Below are positions 31,708 through 40,318 of a stretch of DNA of 64,000 nt, piece after piece. The stretch spans positions 1-64,000 of the forward strand of contig NZ_SBIU01000009.1 in the NCBI RefSeq assembly GCF_004765805.1. The letters are read 5' to 3'. The notes under the pieces were generated by a model. The model ran no database searches and had not been told where the DNA came from. It was given only the letters and a program-made list of their open reading frames with translations. Source of the stretch: Halorussus halobius (GTDB lineage Archaea > Halobacteriota > Halobacteria > Halobacteriales > Haladaptataceae). Position 1 is the stretch's first letter, and each line of letters opens with the position of its first letter. Position numbers and translations under genes: made by a program.

Positions 31708-32736
31708 TTATTGGGTTACTGATGGTGCCGTCGAATCGACGAGCGAGTACTCACGGTCACGACTCGTACCCTCTGCCTCGAGAACGTTGTACTGCGTCAT
31801 CTTCGACAGATACGTGCGGATGGTGCGTTTTGTCCGTGGATCGTCGACTTTCCGCTTGTAGTGGTCGTAAATCTCACTTGGCCCGAGGGGTCCGTGTTCC
31901 CGGACGACGTCGTAGACGAGCCGCTGGTGCGGGATAAGCGAGTCGAGATTTTTCTGCTTGATCTGAGCGCGAGCGTCTTCCGCAGCGTTGAGGAGGATAT
32001 CATCGGTGATTCGCTCTCTACTCTCGCGGTCGGCTTTGCTCGCGGCGGTCCGAAGGATGCCAATCGCGAGACGAGCATCACCAGCAGCGGCGTCGGCAAT
32101 ACGGTCGAGTTGGTTAGTCGTAATGACGTCCTGGTCGAGCCCTCCTTTCACACGAGCAGCGAGGATGTCGTGGAGTTGCTCGTCGTGATACTTGTCCATC
32201 CGGACGTGTTCGCTGGATCGAAGTCGACTCACGAGGCGGTCGTCGACGCGGCTGAAGAGGTCTTCTTCCTTGTTGGCGATACAGATCACCGCGAAGTGTG
32301 GGAGGCTGTGCAGGTCGTAGATGATACCCGGATCTTCGAGCTGGTCGACCTCGTCGAGGATGATGACTGTCCGTGGCCCGTCGTACTGTTGGAGTCGGTC
32401 GATGAGTTCGTCGTGGGGTGTCGACTGGCGGTGGATATCAATGGTTTCGCCGAAATCATCGAGGATCTGGTAGAGCGTCCGGAAGCGCGTATAGTTGCGC
32501 CAGCAGTTGACATAGGTGGCTTCAACGTTGAGAACCTCTTCGCGGAGGCGTTCGGTGACGAACTGTGAGATACACGTCTTTCCCGTTCCGCTGGGGCCCG
32601 TGACGATAGCGGTGTCGGCGGGTTCTCCGTTCGTGATTGGTTCGAGGACGCTGGAGAGGTGGTTGACTTCGGCGTCACGATGCTCGACTTCTCGAGGGAC
32701 GAACCCGGCGCGGAGAACGCGAGCATCGCGTATCAT
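31708..32736 (-). CDS. orc1/cdc6: Second Orc1/Cdc6 family ATPase
   Basis: 342 residues from MIRDARVLRAG, chosen because GFVPREVEHRDAEV is the usual N-terminus of short haloarchaeal Orc1/Cdc6 proteins; an open extension of 44 residues upstream looks non-coding. Walker A GPSGTGKT at 47-54, Walker B VIILDEVDQL near 125 and a C-terminal winged helix (VYDVVREHGPLGPSEIYDHY, TIRTYLSKMTQ) are intact. Unlike the first gene it has no ORB field beside it, only a single dyad upstream. It may serve another origin, or regulate. Confidence 0.9.
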   Translation of the reverse strand: MIRDARVLRAGFVPREVEHRDAEVNHLSSVLEPITNGEPADTAIVTGPSGTGKTCISQFVTERLREEVLNVEATYVNCWRNYTRFRTLYQILDDFGETIDIHRQSTPHDELIDRLQQYDGPRTVIILDEVDQLEDPGIIYDLHSLPHFAVICIANKEEDLFSRVDDRLVSRLRSSEHVRMDKYHDEQLHDILAARVKGGLDQDVITTNQLDRIADAAAGDARLAIGILRTAASKADRESRERITDDILLNAAEDARAQIKQKNLDSLIPHQRLVYDVVREHGPLGPSEIYDHYKRKVDDPRTKRTIRTYLSKMTQYNVLEAEGTSRDREYSLVDSTAPSVTQ

Positions 32737-32876
32737 GAAATTCGGTACGAAAGTGATTCTGCGGCAGGTCATATAAGAGTGACCGGGTCGTTTCCGGAAA
32801 GGAAGCACTTGTAATTGGGCTCTACCCGGATACTGTATCGCTGGCAGGCGATTCTGCTGGAATTGCACCTCATAGT

Positions 32877-32896
32877 TTTCCTGAAATTCCAGGAAA
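32877..32896. promoter_or_regulatory. Dyad TTTCCTG-N6-CAGGAAA between orc1/cdc6 and the TRAM gene
   Basis: Perfect 7-bp arms around aaattc, followed by CACGAG. It lies in the divergent promoter region, 141 bp upstream of the orc start and 75 bp upstream of the TRAM gene. The TTCC/GGAAAC core loosely resembles an archaeal origin recognition box, so an autoregulatory Orc site is possible. Confidence 0.4.
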
Positions 32897-32970
32897 CACG
32901 AGCCTTCCTGAATAGATACCTCTCTTCGCGGAAGATAACCGATTAACTACCAGGGGCTGTAGGTCAGCGT

Positions 32971-33408
32971 ATGGTTGAGGTTCCAGAGTCGCTCCAGAGT
33001 CTGTTTAGCGCAACTGTAGAAAAACGAGGCGAGACATATACACTCGAAGTTCCGCAAACTGAGGTTGATCACGGCGCTATCTCTCCTGGTGAAACATACC
33101 GGATCGGCGTACTCACGCAACGACAATCCTCGACGAAGACAGCTGACGAACGCACAGCACAGGAGCAGCCCGCTCCGTCCGAACGGAATTCTGGACCACC
33201 TACCCCACCGGTCACTGAAGGGGAAGTCCGTGACGTGACGATCGAGACAGTCGGCGATCAAGGCGATGGAATCGCGAAGGTCGAACGCGGCTATGTCGTT
33301 ATCATTCCAGGTGCGCAGCCCGGTGACGAGCCGACCATCGAAATCGACCAGGTCCAAGAGAACGTCGCATTTGCCAGCGTTGTCGATACCGGCCCTCAAT
33401 CACTCTAA
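32971..33408 (+). CDS. TRAM-domain protein
   Basis: 145 residues. An N-terminal 40-residue beta segment (YTLEVPQTEVDHGAISPGETYRI, in two strands) and a Pro/Glu-rich linker precede a TRAM domain at about 80-140: VTEGEVRDVTIETVGDQGDG, IAKVERGYVVIIPGA, VAFASVV. TRAM is an OB-fold RNA-binding domain; small archaeal TRAM proteins act as RNA chaperones, and related ones regulate transcripts. It is divergent from the second orc1/cdc6 gene and upstream of the AbiE pair. Confidence 0.85.
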   Translation: MVEVPESLQSLFSATVEKRGETYTLEVPQTEVDHGAISPGETYRIGVLTQRQSSTKTADERTAQEQPAPSERNSGPPTPPVTEGEVRDVTIETVGDQGDGIAKVERGYVVIIPGAQPGDEPTIEIDQVQENVAFASVVDTGPQSL

Positions 33409-33500
33409 CTAGGCTCATAATCCGGTGTCTGTCCGGCAAGGAGGAGGAGGCGCAACGTTGATGCCTGCCGGGCTTCATATTCTATGTACGAAACGCAGGT

Positions 33501-34331
33501 ATGAGTTCCACACAAGAGACACAAACTATACGGCAGGGCCTTTCGACCCGTGAGAGCCGACTCCTCTCGCATCTCGCCGCGGAGGGCCACCAAATAATCT
33601 CGATCGACGACGTCGAGGCGACCCTCGAGGTCGCGCCGAACACCGCCCGCGAGATCGCCTCCCGCCTCACCGAGAAAGGGTGGCTGGACCGGCTGCTCCC
33701 CGGCCGATATCTCATCATCCCCCTCGCTGCTGGCGAGGAGGCCGTGTACACGACCCACGAGTATCTCATCGCCTCGCACGTCGCTGAGCCGATGTACATC
33801 GGCTACTACAGCGCCCTCAGCCATCACGGGCTGACCGAACAGGTTCCCCGAACCGTGTACGTCGTCACCCCGACGCGAGCCCAGAGTCGCGAGATTCACG
33901 GCGTCCCCTATCGCGTCGCGACGGTCACCGAGCGGAAGTTCTTCGGCTACGAGCCGACGTCCATCGAGGGAACTGTCGTGAACGTCGCCGACCTGGCGAA
34001 GACGCTTGTCGACTGTGCCGACCATCCCGAGTACTGCGGTGGCATCCGCGAACTCGCAACGGCGATGGTCGCGGCGGACGACCAAGCCTGTTCGTGGGCG
34101 ACGGTCGGCGAGTATCTCCAGCGGCTTGACAACGGCGCGGCGACCAAGCGAATCGTCTACTTGGCCGACCAGCTGAGTATCGACCTCCCAACGCGTGAGA
34201 CGCTCGTCGAGTCGTTCACGAGCGGGTACTCGCTGCTCGACCCAACGCAGAGCGAGCAGGGATCATACGACAGTGAGTATCGCCTCCGAATTAACGTCGA
34301 CCCGGGCACGCTCGGTCCGACGGAGTCCTGA
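33501..34331 (+). CDS. abiEi: AbiEi-type antitoxin / transcription regulator
   Basis: 276 residues. An N-terminal winged helix (LLSHLAAEGHQIISIDDVEA, ASRLTEKGWLDRLLPGRYLI) is followed by the AbiEi antitoxin domain with YIGYYSALSHHGLTEQVPR and later GTVVNVADLAKTLVDC. AbiEi represses its operon and neutralises the AbiEii nucleotidyltransferase toxin (type IV toxin-antitoxin). The toxin gene begins 5 bp after its stop. On a plasmid such a pair stabilises the replicon and can abort phage infection. Confidence 0.9.
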   Translation: MSSTQETQTIRQGLSTRESRLLSHLAAEGHQIISIDDVEATLEVAPNTAREIASRLTEKGWLDRLLPGRYLIIPLAAGEEAVYTTHEYLIASHVAEPMYIGYYSALSHHGLTEQVPRTVYVVTPTRAQSREIHGVPYRVATVTERKFFGYEPTSIEGTVVNVADLAKTLVDCADHPEYCGGIRELATAMVAADDQACSWATVGEYLQRLDNGAATKRIVYLADQLSIDLPTRETLVESFTSGYSLLDPTQSEQGSYDSEYRLRINVDPGTLGPTES

Positions 34332-34336
34332 TTCTA

Positions 34337-35140
34337 ATGATCAGTCAAAACCGACTCCGTGTCCTTGCCCGTGAGCTAGGTGTCCGCCAGGGCTATGCTG
34401 AGAAGAACTACGTCAACTCCTGGATTCTCTGGGGTATCTTCACGAGTGACTTTGGCGAGAACCTCATGTTCAAAGGTGGAACGGCGCTGAGCAAACTGTA
34501 CTTCCCCCAGTCGTGGCGATTTTCAGAGGATCTCGATTTCGGCGTCGAAGGTCAGTACAACGGATCAGAAGACGACCTCCGTGATGTCCTTGACACAGTT
34601 ACCGAGCGCTCCGGGATTGAGTTCACCATCAGCGAGCACCACGAGTCCCGCCAGCAACACTATCCGACACACTACGTCGACATGAGCATCCAGTATCGGG
34701 CGGTGCTTGACCACCCGAATACGACCAGTCTCGACGTGATGGTCGACGAGTACGTCGCATTCGACTCGGTTCACCATACGCACTCCTACGAGGATATCCC
34801 GGAGTTCGAACTGCAGGCGTATAGTGTCGAAGAGATCTTCGCGGAGAAACTTCGGGCGATCTTCCAACGGGGTGCTGCCAGAGACTACTACGATCTTTAT
34901 CAGCTCTTAGAGACCGAATCTGTTGAGATTGAGTTCGACGTTGTCCTGCCTGCCTTCGAAGCAAAGTGCGACCACGACGACCTTGACGTCGATCTCACCA
35001 CAGGTCTGCCGGGTGACCAGCGCGAGGACATTCAGCGCCAGTGGGAAACCTCACTTCCAGACCTGACCGGTGATCCACCGCTGTTCGATACTGTTTGGAA
35101 GAGACTGGACGAGGCCGTCATTGACAAAGGGACGGAGTAG
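34337..35140 (+). CDS. abiEii: AbiEii-type nucleotidyltransferase toxin
   Basis: 267 residues. The nucleotidyltransferase motif is complete: MFKGGTALSKLYF then RFSEDLDFGV (GGTxLSK and the D-x-D metal pair), followed by the DVMVDEYVAF strand. EEIFAEKLRAIFQRGAARDYYDLYQLL is the C-terminal signature of the AbiEii/DUF1814 family. These toxins transfer nucleotides to tRNA or other targets. Adjacent to and presumably co-transcribed with the antitoxin. Confidence 0.92.
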   Translation: MISQNRLRVLARELGVRQGYAEKNYVNSWILWGIFTSDFGENLMFKGGTALSKLYFPQSWRFSEDLDFGVEGQYNGSEDDLRDVLDTVTERSGIEFTISEHHESRQQHYPTHYVDMSIQYRAVLDHPNTTSLDVMVDEYVAFDSVHHTHSYEDIPEFELQAYSVEEIFAEKLRAIFQRGAARDYYDLYQLLETESVEIEFDVVLPAFEAKCDHDDLDVDLTTGLPGDQREDIQRQWETSLPDLTGDPPLFDTVWKRLDEAVIDKGTE

Positions 35141-35241
35141 GTACGAATCCTCTCGCCTGCGGCACGTACTAGCCCTGCACTATTAGGGGTATTCTGAAAT
35201 CGGATACTATTCTAAGATAGCATCCTATTCATAGAGATTTT

Positions 35242-35358
35242 CTATCGATACTACTTATGCTATTCTAACAATTCAGGCTACCTTTGCTACTCATACTATT
35301 CATGCTATTCTAACTATTCAAACTATACGGGCTATCTTGACGATTCAGGCTATTCACT
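35242..35358. repeat. Partition-type array of 9-bp repeats, upstream part
   Basis: Thirteen consecutive 9-bp units with consensus CTATTCNNN (for example CTATTCATG, CTATTCTAA, CTATTCAAA) run without interruption up to the parA promoter. Some looser copies precede it from about 35186. Array position next to parA marks it as the likely centromere. A TATA-like TTAGTTATAAG follows at about 35363. Confidence 0.8.
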
Positions 35359-35386
35359 GCCCTTAGTTATAAGAGGGGATAGGGCA

Positions 35387-35455
35387 CTATTCCAGAATAG
35401 CATGGCGGGAACGAATAGCGGGAATAGCATAGATAGCACGAATAGCCCAAATAGC
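35387..35455. repeat. Partition-type array continuing in inverse orientation into parA
   Basis: A palindrome CTATTC-CA-GAATAG (35387-35400) ends one base before the codon region of parA. Within the gene, five 9-bp units of the opposite orientation (NNNAATAGC) follow at 35411-35455. Being three codons long, each unit encodes X-Asn/Asp-Ser, giving five such triplets at residues 4-18 of ParA. Confidence 0.8.
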
Positions 35456-36340
35456 CCGTACGACTCCGTGGATACAGCGGGGAATTCTCGGGCTGTCTCA
35501 GTCTGCATGCTGAAGGGTGGCGTTGGCAAGTCAACCATCGCAGTGAATCTCGCGCGTCAACTCGCCACCCACGACCATGATGTCCTCCTCATTGACCTCG
35601 ATCCGAATGGACACGCTTCAGTCGGTCTCGGGTTCGATGACCACTATCACAATACAGACGAGGGCATCGGTGAGGTATTCTTCGATGAGGCAGATCCAAC
35701 CTCAGTCGTCTACGATACCGAATATGAATTCGATATCCTTCCCTCGAGCGAGGATCTCGAGCAAGTCGAGCGAGAAATCGTCGTCGGTGACGTCTTCCAG
35801 CCGTCTGCTCTGTTGAAGCGCGAAGTCGTTGAGCCGCTGCTGGGCGACGAATACGACTTCATCGTCACGGACTCGCCCGCATATCGCTCGCGACTGACCG
35901 ACAACGCTCTCGTCGCGACGTCTAATCTTGTTCTTCCACTAGCGCCCGGCAACGAGGCGATGTCCGGACTGGAACGCACTATCGAGCGCCAGATTGCTCC
36001 GCTGCGAAAGCACATGGACGTCGACGTCCTCGCACTCGTCCCGAATATGCTGGATGGGCGTATCGACCAGCAAACGCAAGATCGCCAGCTCCTCGAACGG
36101 CTGAACTCCCACAACAGCTTGCAGGACCGTATTCCGAACTTCGCTCGAATCACGGATTGGGAGGCTGTGGGCAGCGGCGACATTAGTCCGACACCAGGTA
36201 TCCGAGACCGAACGAGTATCACGAAAGCGTACGGTGAACGCAAACCGCTATTGGACTACGACGCCAACTGTGATCAACTGAAGAATTTCGACGAACTCGC
36301 GCACATCGTCGAGGCCGGTGAGGTGGTCCGGCATGGCTGA
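35402..36340 (+). CDS. parA: ParA/Soj-type partition ATPase
   Basis: 312 residues. Residues 4-18 are the repeat-encoded triplets T-N-S, G-N-S, I-D-S, T-N-S, P-N-S. The ATPase core has the deviant Walker A KGGVGKST at 38-45, LLIDLDPNGHAS and YDFIVTDSPAYRS (Walker B region). ParA ATPases move plasmids by dynamic binding to nucleoid DNA with a centromere-binding partner. The ATG at 35402 sits about 26 bp after a TATA-like box, giving a short leader. A small partner gene overlaps its end by 8 bp. Confidence 0.92.
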   Translation: MAGTNSGNSIDSTNSPNSPYDSVDTAGNSRAVSVCMLKGGVGKSTIAVNLARQLATHDHDVLLIDLDPNGHASVGLGFDDHYHNTDEGIGEVFFDEADPTSVVYDTEYEFDILPSSEDLEQVEREIVVGDVFQPSALLKREVVEPLLGDEYDFIVTDSPAYRSRLTDNALVATSNLVLPLAPGNEAMSGLERTIERQIAPLRKHMDVDVLALVPNMLDGRIDQQTQDRQLLERLNSHNSLQDRIPNFARITDWEAVGSGDISPTPGIRDRTSITKAYGERKPLLDYDANCDQLKNFDELAHIVEAGEVVRHG

Positions 36341-36752
36341 CGACGGTGACCCGTTCGCAGATCTTAGTCAGACGCTGGATGACGATGCTGACGATCAGGA
36401 CGAGACGAAGAGTGAACAGGAACCGCGCGAGCCACCCGCCTCAGACACGACAACCGAACACGTCGACGAACCGGATGAGGGGGACGTCGAGGAACTGGAC
36501 CCGATGACAGATACTGCCTTTTCATACGAGGCAGCCAATCAACGGCCGTTTTACGCTCGCGAAGAGACTATCGAGAACTTCGATTCCTGGCTGAACTACG
36601 AATTAGAGCGCGAGCTAAGTACTCGCGGCTATCAGAATATCGTTGTCCGTGAGATGACTGATGCGTTGCTGCGCACGGTTGTAGAGGAAGACTTGGTTGA
36701 CGAGGTGGCTGAACGGTTCGAGCAAGAACGAAAGAATGCGATTTCAAAATAG
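36333..36752 (+). CDS. ParB-analogue, small acidic partition partner
   Basis: 139 residues from MADDGDPFAD, overlapping parA by 8 bp. The first 60 residues are an acidic tail. The last 75 are helical (YAREETIENFDSWLNYELER, GYQNIVVREMTDALLRTVVE) and could form a small ribbon- or helix-based DNA-binding domain. It has no classical ParB motifs. Its position downstream of parA and between two repeat clusters makes it the likely centromere-binding adaptor. Confidence 0.7.
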   Translation: MADDGDPFADLSQTLDDDADDQDETKSEQEPREPPASDTTTEHVDEPDEGDVEELDPMTDTAFSYEAANQRPFYAREETIENFDSWLNYELERELSTRGYQNIVVREMTDALLRTVVEEDLVDEVAERFEQERKNAISK

Positions 36753-37212
36753 CCTGAATAGCATTCTATTTCTTTTCAAGGAGAACGACGGGGGGATGTC
36801 CATCTCTTCAGGAAGGAGGTTTACTGGAATAGGTCAAATAGCATGAAAAGTATTCTATTTATATATGCACCTCCACAAGGGCACGGGACGCATGAATTCT
36901 GGATGCGTCCATCGCTGCCCGACGAACTATATTCGCGTATCTGACCAGAGAGAACGGGTTTCTACGTTATAGATCGGTAAAACAACTCGAAAATGGACGC
37001 CCACCAGAAGATGAGACCGGCCTTCTCAATGCATACGGTTCTCGGACTGGTTTGTGGCTATGGACAAGGTGATCCTTCGACATTTTCGTCGATTTTACTT
37101 CTAATCACAGAAAGCCGGGAAGCTACCCATTCCAAGGCGACCAGTACATCGCGCTGACGTTGACATTAAAGTCGTAAACGTGCTAATACTGGTCTAACCG
37201 CCAAAATGCTCT
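36753..37212. other. Gene-free region with further AATAGC repeats
   Basis: 460 bp without a supported gene. AAATAGC and GAATAGC units and inverted ATTCTATT copies occur at 36746-36772 and again at 36830-36865 next to an AT-rich TATTTATATATG. They look like a second, weaker part of the partition array. Nothing clear is seen from about 36870 to 37212. Confidence 0.5.
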
Positions 37213-37785
37213 CTACTCACTCCACGTGAGCTGGCCAACGGTTGGAAACTCAACCTTCGCTGTTTGGGGTGGGTTGTAGTATCGGGACTTGATATCGTAG
37301 TATCCGAATTCCGGAGGGATACGAGCGCACGCCTTTGCCAGATTTTCGTCCGCTGTGTGAGTGATCACACGGATTCGAGCATTCGCATCGAACAATCGAA
37401 CTGCCAACGCGACCACCGCCGCGTCCTGCCAGTTGTTCGTCTCTGGATACTTGCTCTGCTGGTTGAGAAACTCATCTGCAACGAACCGTGCTTTCTCAAC
37501 CGGTCCAGCACTACTCTCGAATCCCGCTGTACGATCACCTGGTAGCGGTGTGGCTACCCGAAGCCACCCTTCTTCGATAGCCGTATCGAGGTATGGATTC
37601 GTCGGTGAGTCGGCACTCCCGGTATCCGCCAGCTCGTGGTAGACCGCTGCTGGCACCCAAACTTCAGTTCCAGCTTCCTCTACGGCACTCTTGAGCGATT
37701 GTAGGTGTGGACTGGGGTGCTTCCCCAAGTTCCGAAACATCACCGTGTCCGCAATGTTCGCAGTATACATCCTCGCTCGGTTCAC
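37213..37785 (-). CDS. PIN-like domain protein, probable toxin partner
   Basis: 190 residues with a GTG start overlapping the upstream stop by 4 bp (ATG alternative at 37770). The N-terminal TANIADTVMF resembles strand 1 of PIN domains with its Asp. EVWVPAAVYHELAD supplies the conserved Glu after strand 2. NNWQDAAVVALAVRLF and IRVITHTADENLA hold the later acidic residues. PIN nucleases are metal-dependent RNases, commonly toxins. The partner gene is an HTH regulator, giving an arrangement I recall in haloarchaea. Confidence 0.75.
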   Translation of the reverse strand: MNRARMYTANIADTVMFRNLGKHPSPHLQSLKSAVEEAGTEVWVPAAVYHELADTGSADSPTNPYLDTAIEEGWLRVATPLPGDRTAGFESSAGPVEKARFVADEFLNQQSKYPETNNWQDAAVVALAVRLFDANARIRVITHTADENLAKACARIPPEFGYYDIKSRYYNPPQTAKVEFPTVGQLTWSE

Positions 37786-38405
37786 TTATCGGCGTATTCC
37801 TCGAGGAGATCGCCCCCCTCCGCATCGAACTCATCCGGTGTGTACGTCGTCGGGGTCGAATCGTCATCACCGAGGTCGAGAACCGAATAGAGCGCTTCGA
37901 CGAGATCATACGTAGTTCCAGGAGAGAGATCTGTGAGGCTCGCGATTTGCCGGATTGTGACCTCGCCCTCACTGTGTGCGTTCACGAGATCGTATGCGAG
38001 CGCGAACGTGACGATGCCGTAGTCTTCGAGGACTCGTTCGATCGCTGGGTACTCGTTTTTCTGGGCGATTACCTCGATGATTTTGGGAGTGATCGAGACT
38101 TCCGTCTCACGGACCGTCAACGTTAGCTCGAACTCCTGAGCGGTGTATACGGCAGTCCCGGTCTCGTCGCCAACCTTGCTGATCAGGCCCGCCTGCTCCA
38201 GTTTATGCAAGTAGTCGTACACCGTCTTTTTGGAGACGGTCGTTGTTTCGACGAGTTCGGGACCTGTTGCAGTCTCTGCCTGTCTAATCGATGTATAGAG
38301 GTCCGCGAGGGACGGGTTCTCAAGTAATTCTGCGAACGTCGGAATTCCAGTGATGGTTCCTGGAGTGTCCCCCGCGTTTCGCACGTGTTCTGTATCGTAA
38401 CTCAT
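37782..38405 (-). CDS. HTH regulator paired with the PIN-like protein (DUF7437-like)
   Basis: 207 residues from MSYDTEHVR. The N-terminal winged helix is LADLYTSIRQAETATGPELV then VSKKTVYDYLHKLEQAGLIS. A second DNA-binding-like segment lies near the C-terminus (TIRQIASLTDLSPGTTYDLV). Its stop codon overlaps the start of the PIN-like gene, so the pair is co-translated. Likely repressor and antitoxin of the unit. Confidence 0.75.
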   Translation of the reverse strand: MSYDTEHVRNAGDTPGTITGIPTFAELLENPSLADLYTSIRQAETATGPELVETTTVSKKTVYDYLHKLEQAGLISKVGDETGTAVYTAQEFELTLTVRETEVSITPKIIEVIAQKNEYPAIERVLEDYGIVTFALAYDLVNAHSEGEVTIRQIASLTDLSPGTTYDLVEALYSVLDLGDDDSTPTTYTPDEFDAEGGDLLEEYADK

Positions 38406-38720
38406 CTTGTGTAGAGTTACGAAACTGGAAACCATAAATGTTTGCCACGGAACCGGGTCACTGTAGTGTTTACAAACGGGCCCGACCGCAGAGGATAGCT
38501 TTGTTACGTGCCTTAATTACACACTACTCTCGCCCACAACGCCCATTAAGTAGAGACGCGAACTTATCACTGGTATCTCTGTCAATTTACGTCGTATAGC
38601 AGCGCAATGCTGAATACAGACACATAGCGACCCCTGAATATTATCATTTCAAGAATAGTTAGGATGGGGGAGAGTCGATACAACAGTATTGTTTTCCCAT
38701 CTCTTGTACAAACCCGACTA
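38406..38720. other. Divergent intergenic region
   Basis: 315 bp between the HTH gene (minus) and the isomerase gene (plus). No gene is supported, and the 57 bp of open frame before the isomerase ATG look like a leader. AT-rich just before 38660 (GAATATTATC), a possible promoter. Confidence 0.4.
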
Positions 38721-39803
38721 ATGACGGCGCAGGACTCCACGCAGACTGAAGACCGAAAAGACGACCACCTTCAAATCGTCCAAGAGCGGGACGTCGAAAC
38801 GACAGGCACGGGCTTCGACGACGTCCACCTCGTCCACAACGCGCTTCCGGAACTCGATTACGACGCGATCGACCCCTCCATCGACTTCCTGGGTCACGAC
38901 CTCTCTGCCCCAATCTTCATCGAGAGCATGACTGGCGGGCACCACAACACGACGGAGATCAATCGGGCGCTGGCCCGGGCCGCCAGCGAAACCGGTATCG
39001 CCATGGGTCTCGGTAGCCAGCGAGCAGGCCTCGAACTCGACGACGAACGCGTCCTCGAATCGTACACCGTCGTCCGCGATGCCGCACCCGATGCGTTCAT
39101 CTACGGGAACCTCGGCGCTGCACAGCTCCGAGAGTACGACATCGAAATGGTCGAGCAGGCAGTCGAGATGATCGACGCCGACGCGCTCGCGGTCCACCTG
39201 AACTTCCTCCAGGAAGCCACCCAACCAGAAGGCGACGTCGATGGCCGGAACTGTGTAGCTGCGATCGAACGAGTGTCCGAGGCACTCTCGGTGCCGATTA
39301 TCGTCAAGGAAACGGGCAACGGCATCTCCGGGGAGACTGCCCGAGAGCTAACTGCGGCAGGCGTTGACGCTCTCGACGTCGCTGGCAAAGGCGGAACGAC
39401 GTGGTCCGGGATCGAAGCCTATCGCGCAGCAGCCGCGAACGCGCCGCGACAGAAACAAATCGGCACCCTGTTCCGAGAATGGGGCATTCCAACCGCTGCA
39501 AGCACGATCGAGTGTGTTGCCGAACACGACTGCGTCATTGCGAGTGGTGGTGTCCGAACGGGATTGGACGTGGCAAAAGCGATTGCCCTGGGTGCCCGCG
39601 CCGGCGGGTTGGCGAAACCATTCCTGAAACCAGCTACAGACGGGCCAGACGCTGTCATCGAACGCGTCGGGGACCTGATCGCCGAGCTGCGAACAGCGAT
39701 GTTCGTCACCGGCTCGGGGTCGATCGACGAGCTCCAGCAGGTGGAGTACGTGTTGCACGGAAAGACGCGCGAGTACGTGGAACAACGAACCAGTAGCGAG
39801 TAG
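38721..39803 (+). CDS. fni: Type 2 isopentenyl-diphosphate isomerase
   Basis: 360 residues from [10 protein letters not shown]. The FMN-dependent barrel shows RKDDHLQIV (substrate binding), [44 protein letters not shown] and the phosphate-binding [20 protein letters not shown]. It interconverts IPP and DMAPP for isoprenoid lipid synthesis. Archaea usually carry this as an essential chromosomal gene, so its presence on a plasmid-like segment is notable. It stands alone, with a transposase 0.5 kb downstream. Confidence 0.95.
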   Translation: MTAQDSTQTEDRKDDHLQIVQERDVETTGTGFDDVHLVHNALPELDYDAIDPSIDFLGHDLSAPIFIESMTGGHHNTTEINRALARAASETGIAMGLGSQRAGLELDDERVLESYTVVRDAAPDAFIYGNLGAAQLREYDIEMVEQAVEMIDADALAVHLNFLQEATQPEGDVDGRNCVAAIERVSEALSVPIIVKETGNGISGETARELTAAGVDALDVAGKGGTTWSGIEAYRAAAANAPRQKQIGTLFREWGIPTAASTIECVAEHDCVIASGGVRTGLDVAKAIALGARAGGLAKPFLKPATDGPDAVIERVGDLIAELRTAMFVTGSGSIDELQQVEYVLHGKTREYVEQRTSSE

Positions 39804-40006
39804 TCCCGGATTCCCCAGTCTCAGCAGGACGGATAGAACAACAGCGGGAAAGAGAGAGCCGACTCCGATATCTGTCCAACCTGTACTTACCGAACTACGC
39901 ACCACAACGAGGCGGGTTCTCACCAGCGAATTCGTCGTGAAATAACCGTTCAGTAGGTGTGCGAATGTACCGGGTATACGGAAGCAAGAACACCAGAATT
40001 TGGTTG

Positions 40007-40117
40007 TCAGGAACGAAGGTAGTCCCCGAGGAAATTTGAGAGATTGTACACAGTGTAAAGACCGTACCCGATTACGAGGACGGCGACAACAAGGAGAAGT
40101 GCCCAGCTCAGGTCCAT
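40007..40117 (-). CDS. 36-residue single-helix membrane protein
   Basis: A frame of 36 codons: MDLSWALLLVVAVLVIGYGL, then YTVYNLSNFLGDYLRS and TGA. One clean membrane helix (residues 3-21) is followed by a short amphipathic tail, typical of real membrane micro-proteins. A 10-bp inverted repeat flanks its promoter and overlaps the ATG (40117-40166), which supports a genuine, regulated gene. Confidence 0.6.
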   Translation of the reverse strand: MDLSWALLLVVAVLVIGYGLYTVYNLSNFLGDYLRS

Positions 40118-40166
40118 GTGTCACAGAAGAATTTCTTGTAGAATAAGATTTGTCCCCTGTGACACA
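40117..40166. promoter_or_regulatory. 10-bp inverted repeat around the micro-protein promoter
   Basis: TGTGTCACAG (40117-40126) and CTGTGACACA (40157-40166) are perfect arms separated by 30 nt containing an AT-rich, TATA-like stretch. The left arm overlaps the start codon of the 36-residue ORF, so occupancy would block its expression. Confidence 0.6.
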
Positions 40167-40318
40167 ACGAATTTTCACTAACCGATATACTGTTCCTCTA
40201 CATCTAACGATTAGCTGCATCACCCCTGCTCGCGATTGAGGAATCCAGCAGAGCCACAGAACTCTCTATACTGGTCGGTTGGACGAACTCTTGAGCGTCT
40301 CCGGGCTATTCTTCTGTA

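Noticed and set aside
31861-32568. 235-residue plus-strand frame opposite the second orc1/cdc6
   Set aside because: Shadow frame; the minus-strand gene has complete Walker motifs.
32947-33399. 150-residue minus-strand frame opposite the TRAM gene
   Set aside because: The plus-strand TRAM domain is clear; the minus frame is its shadow.
35242-35358. Possible CRISPR array
   Set aside because: The repeat period is 9 bp with no unique spacers of 30-40 bp; it fits partition repeats next to parA.
39348-40223. 291-residue minus-strand frame over the isomerase 3' end
   Set aside because: Antisense of a well-recognised enzyme gene, with random composition.
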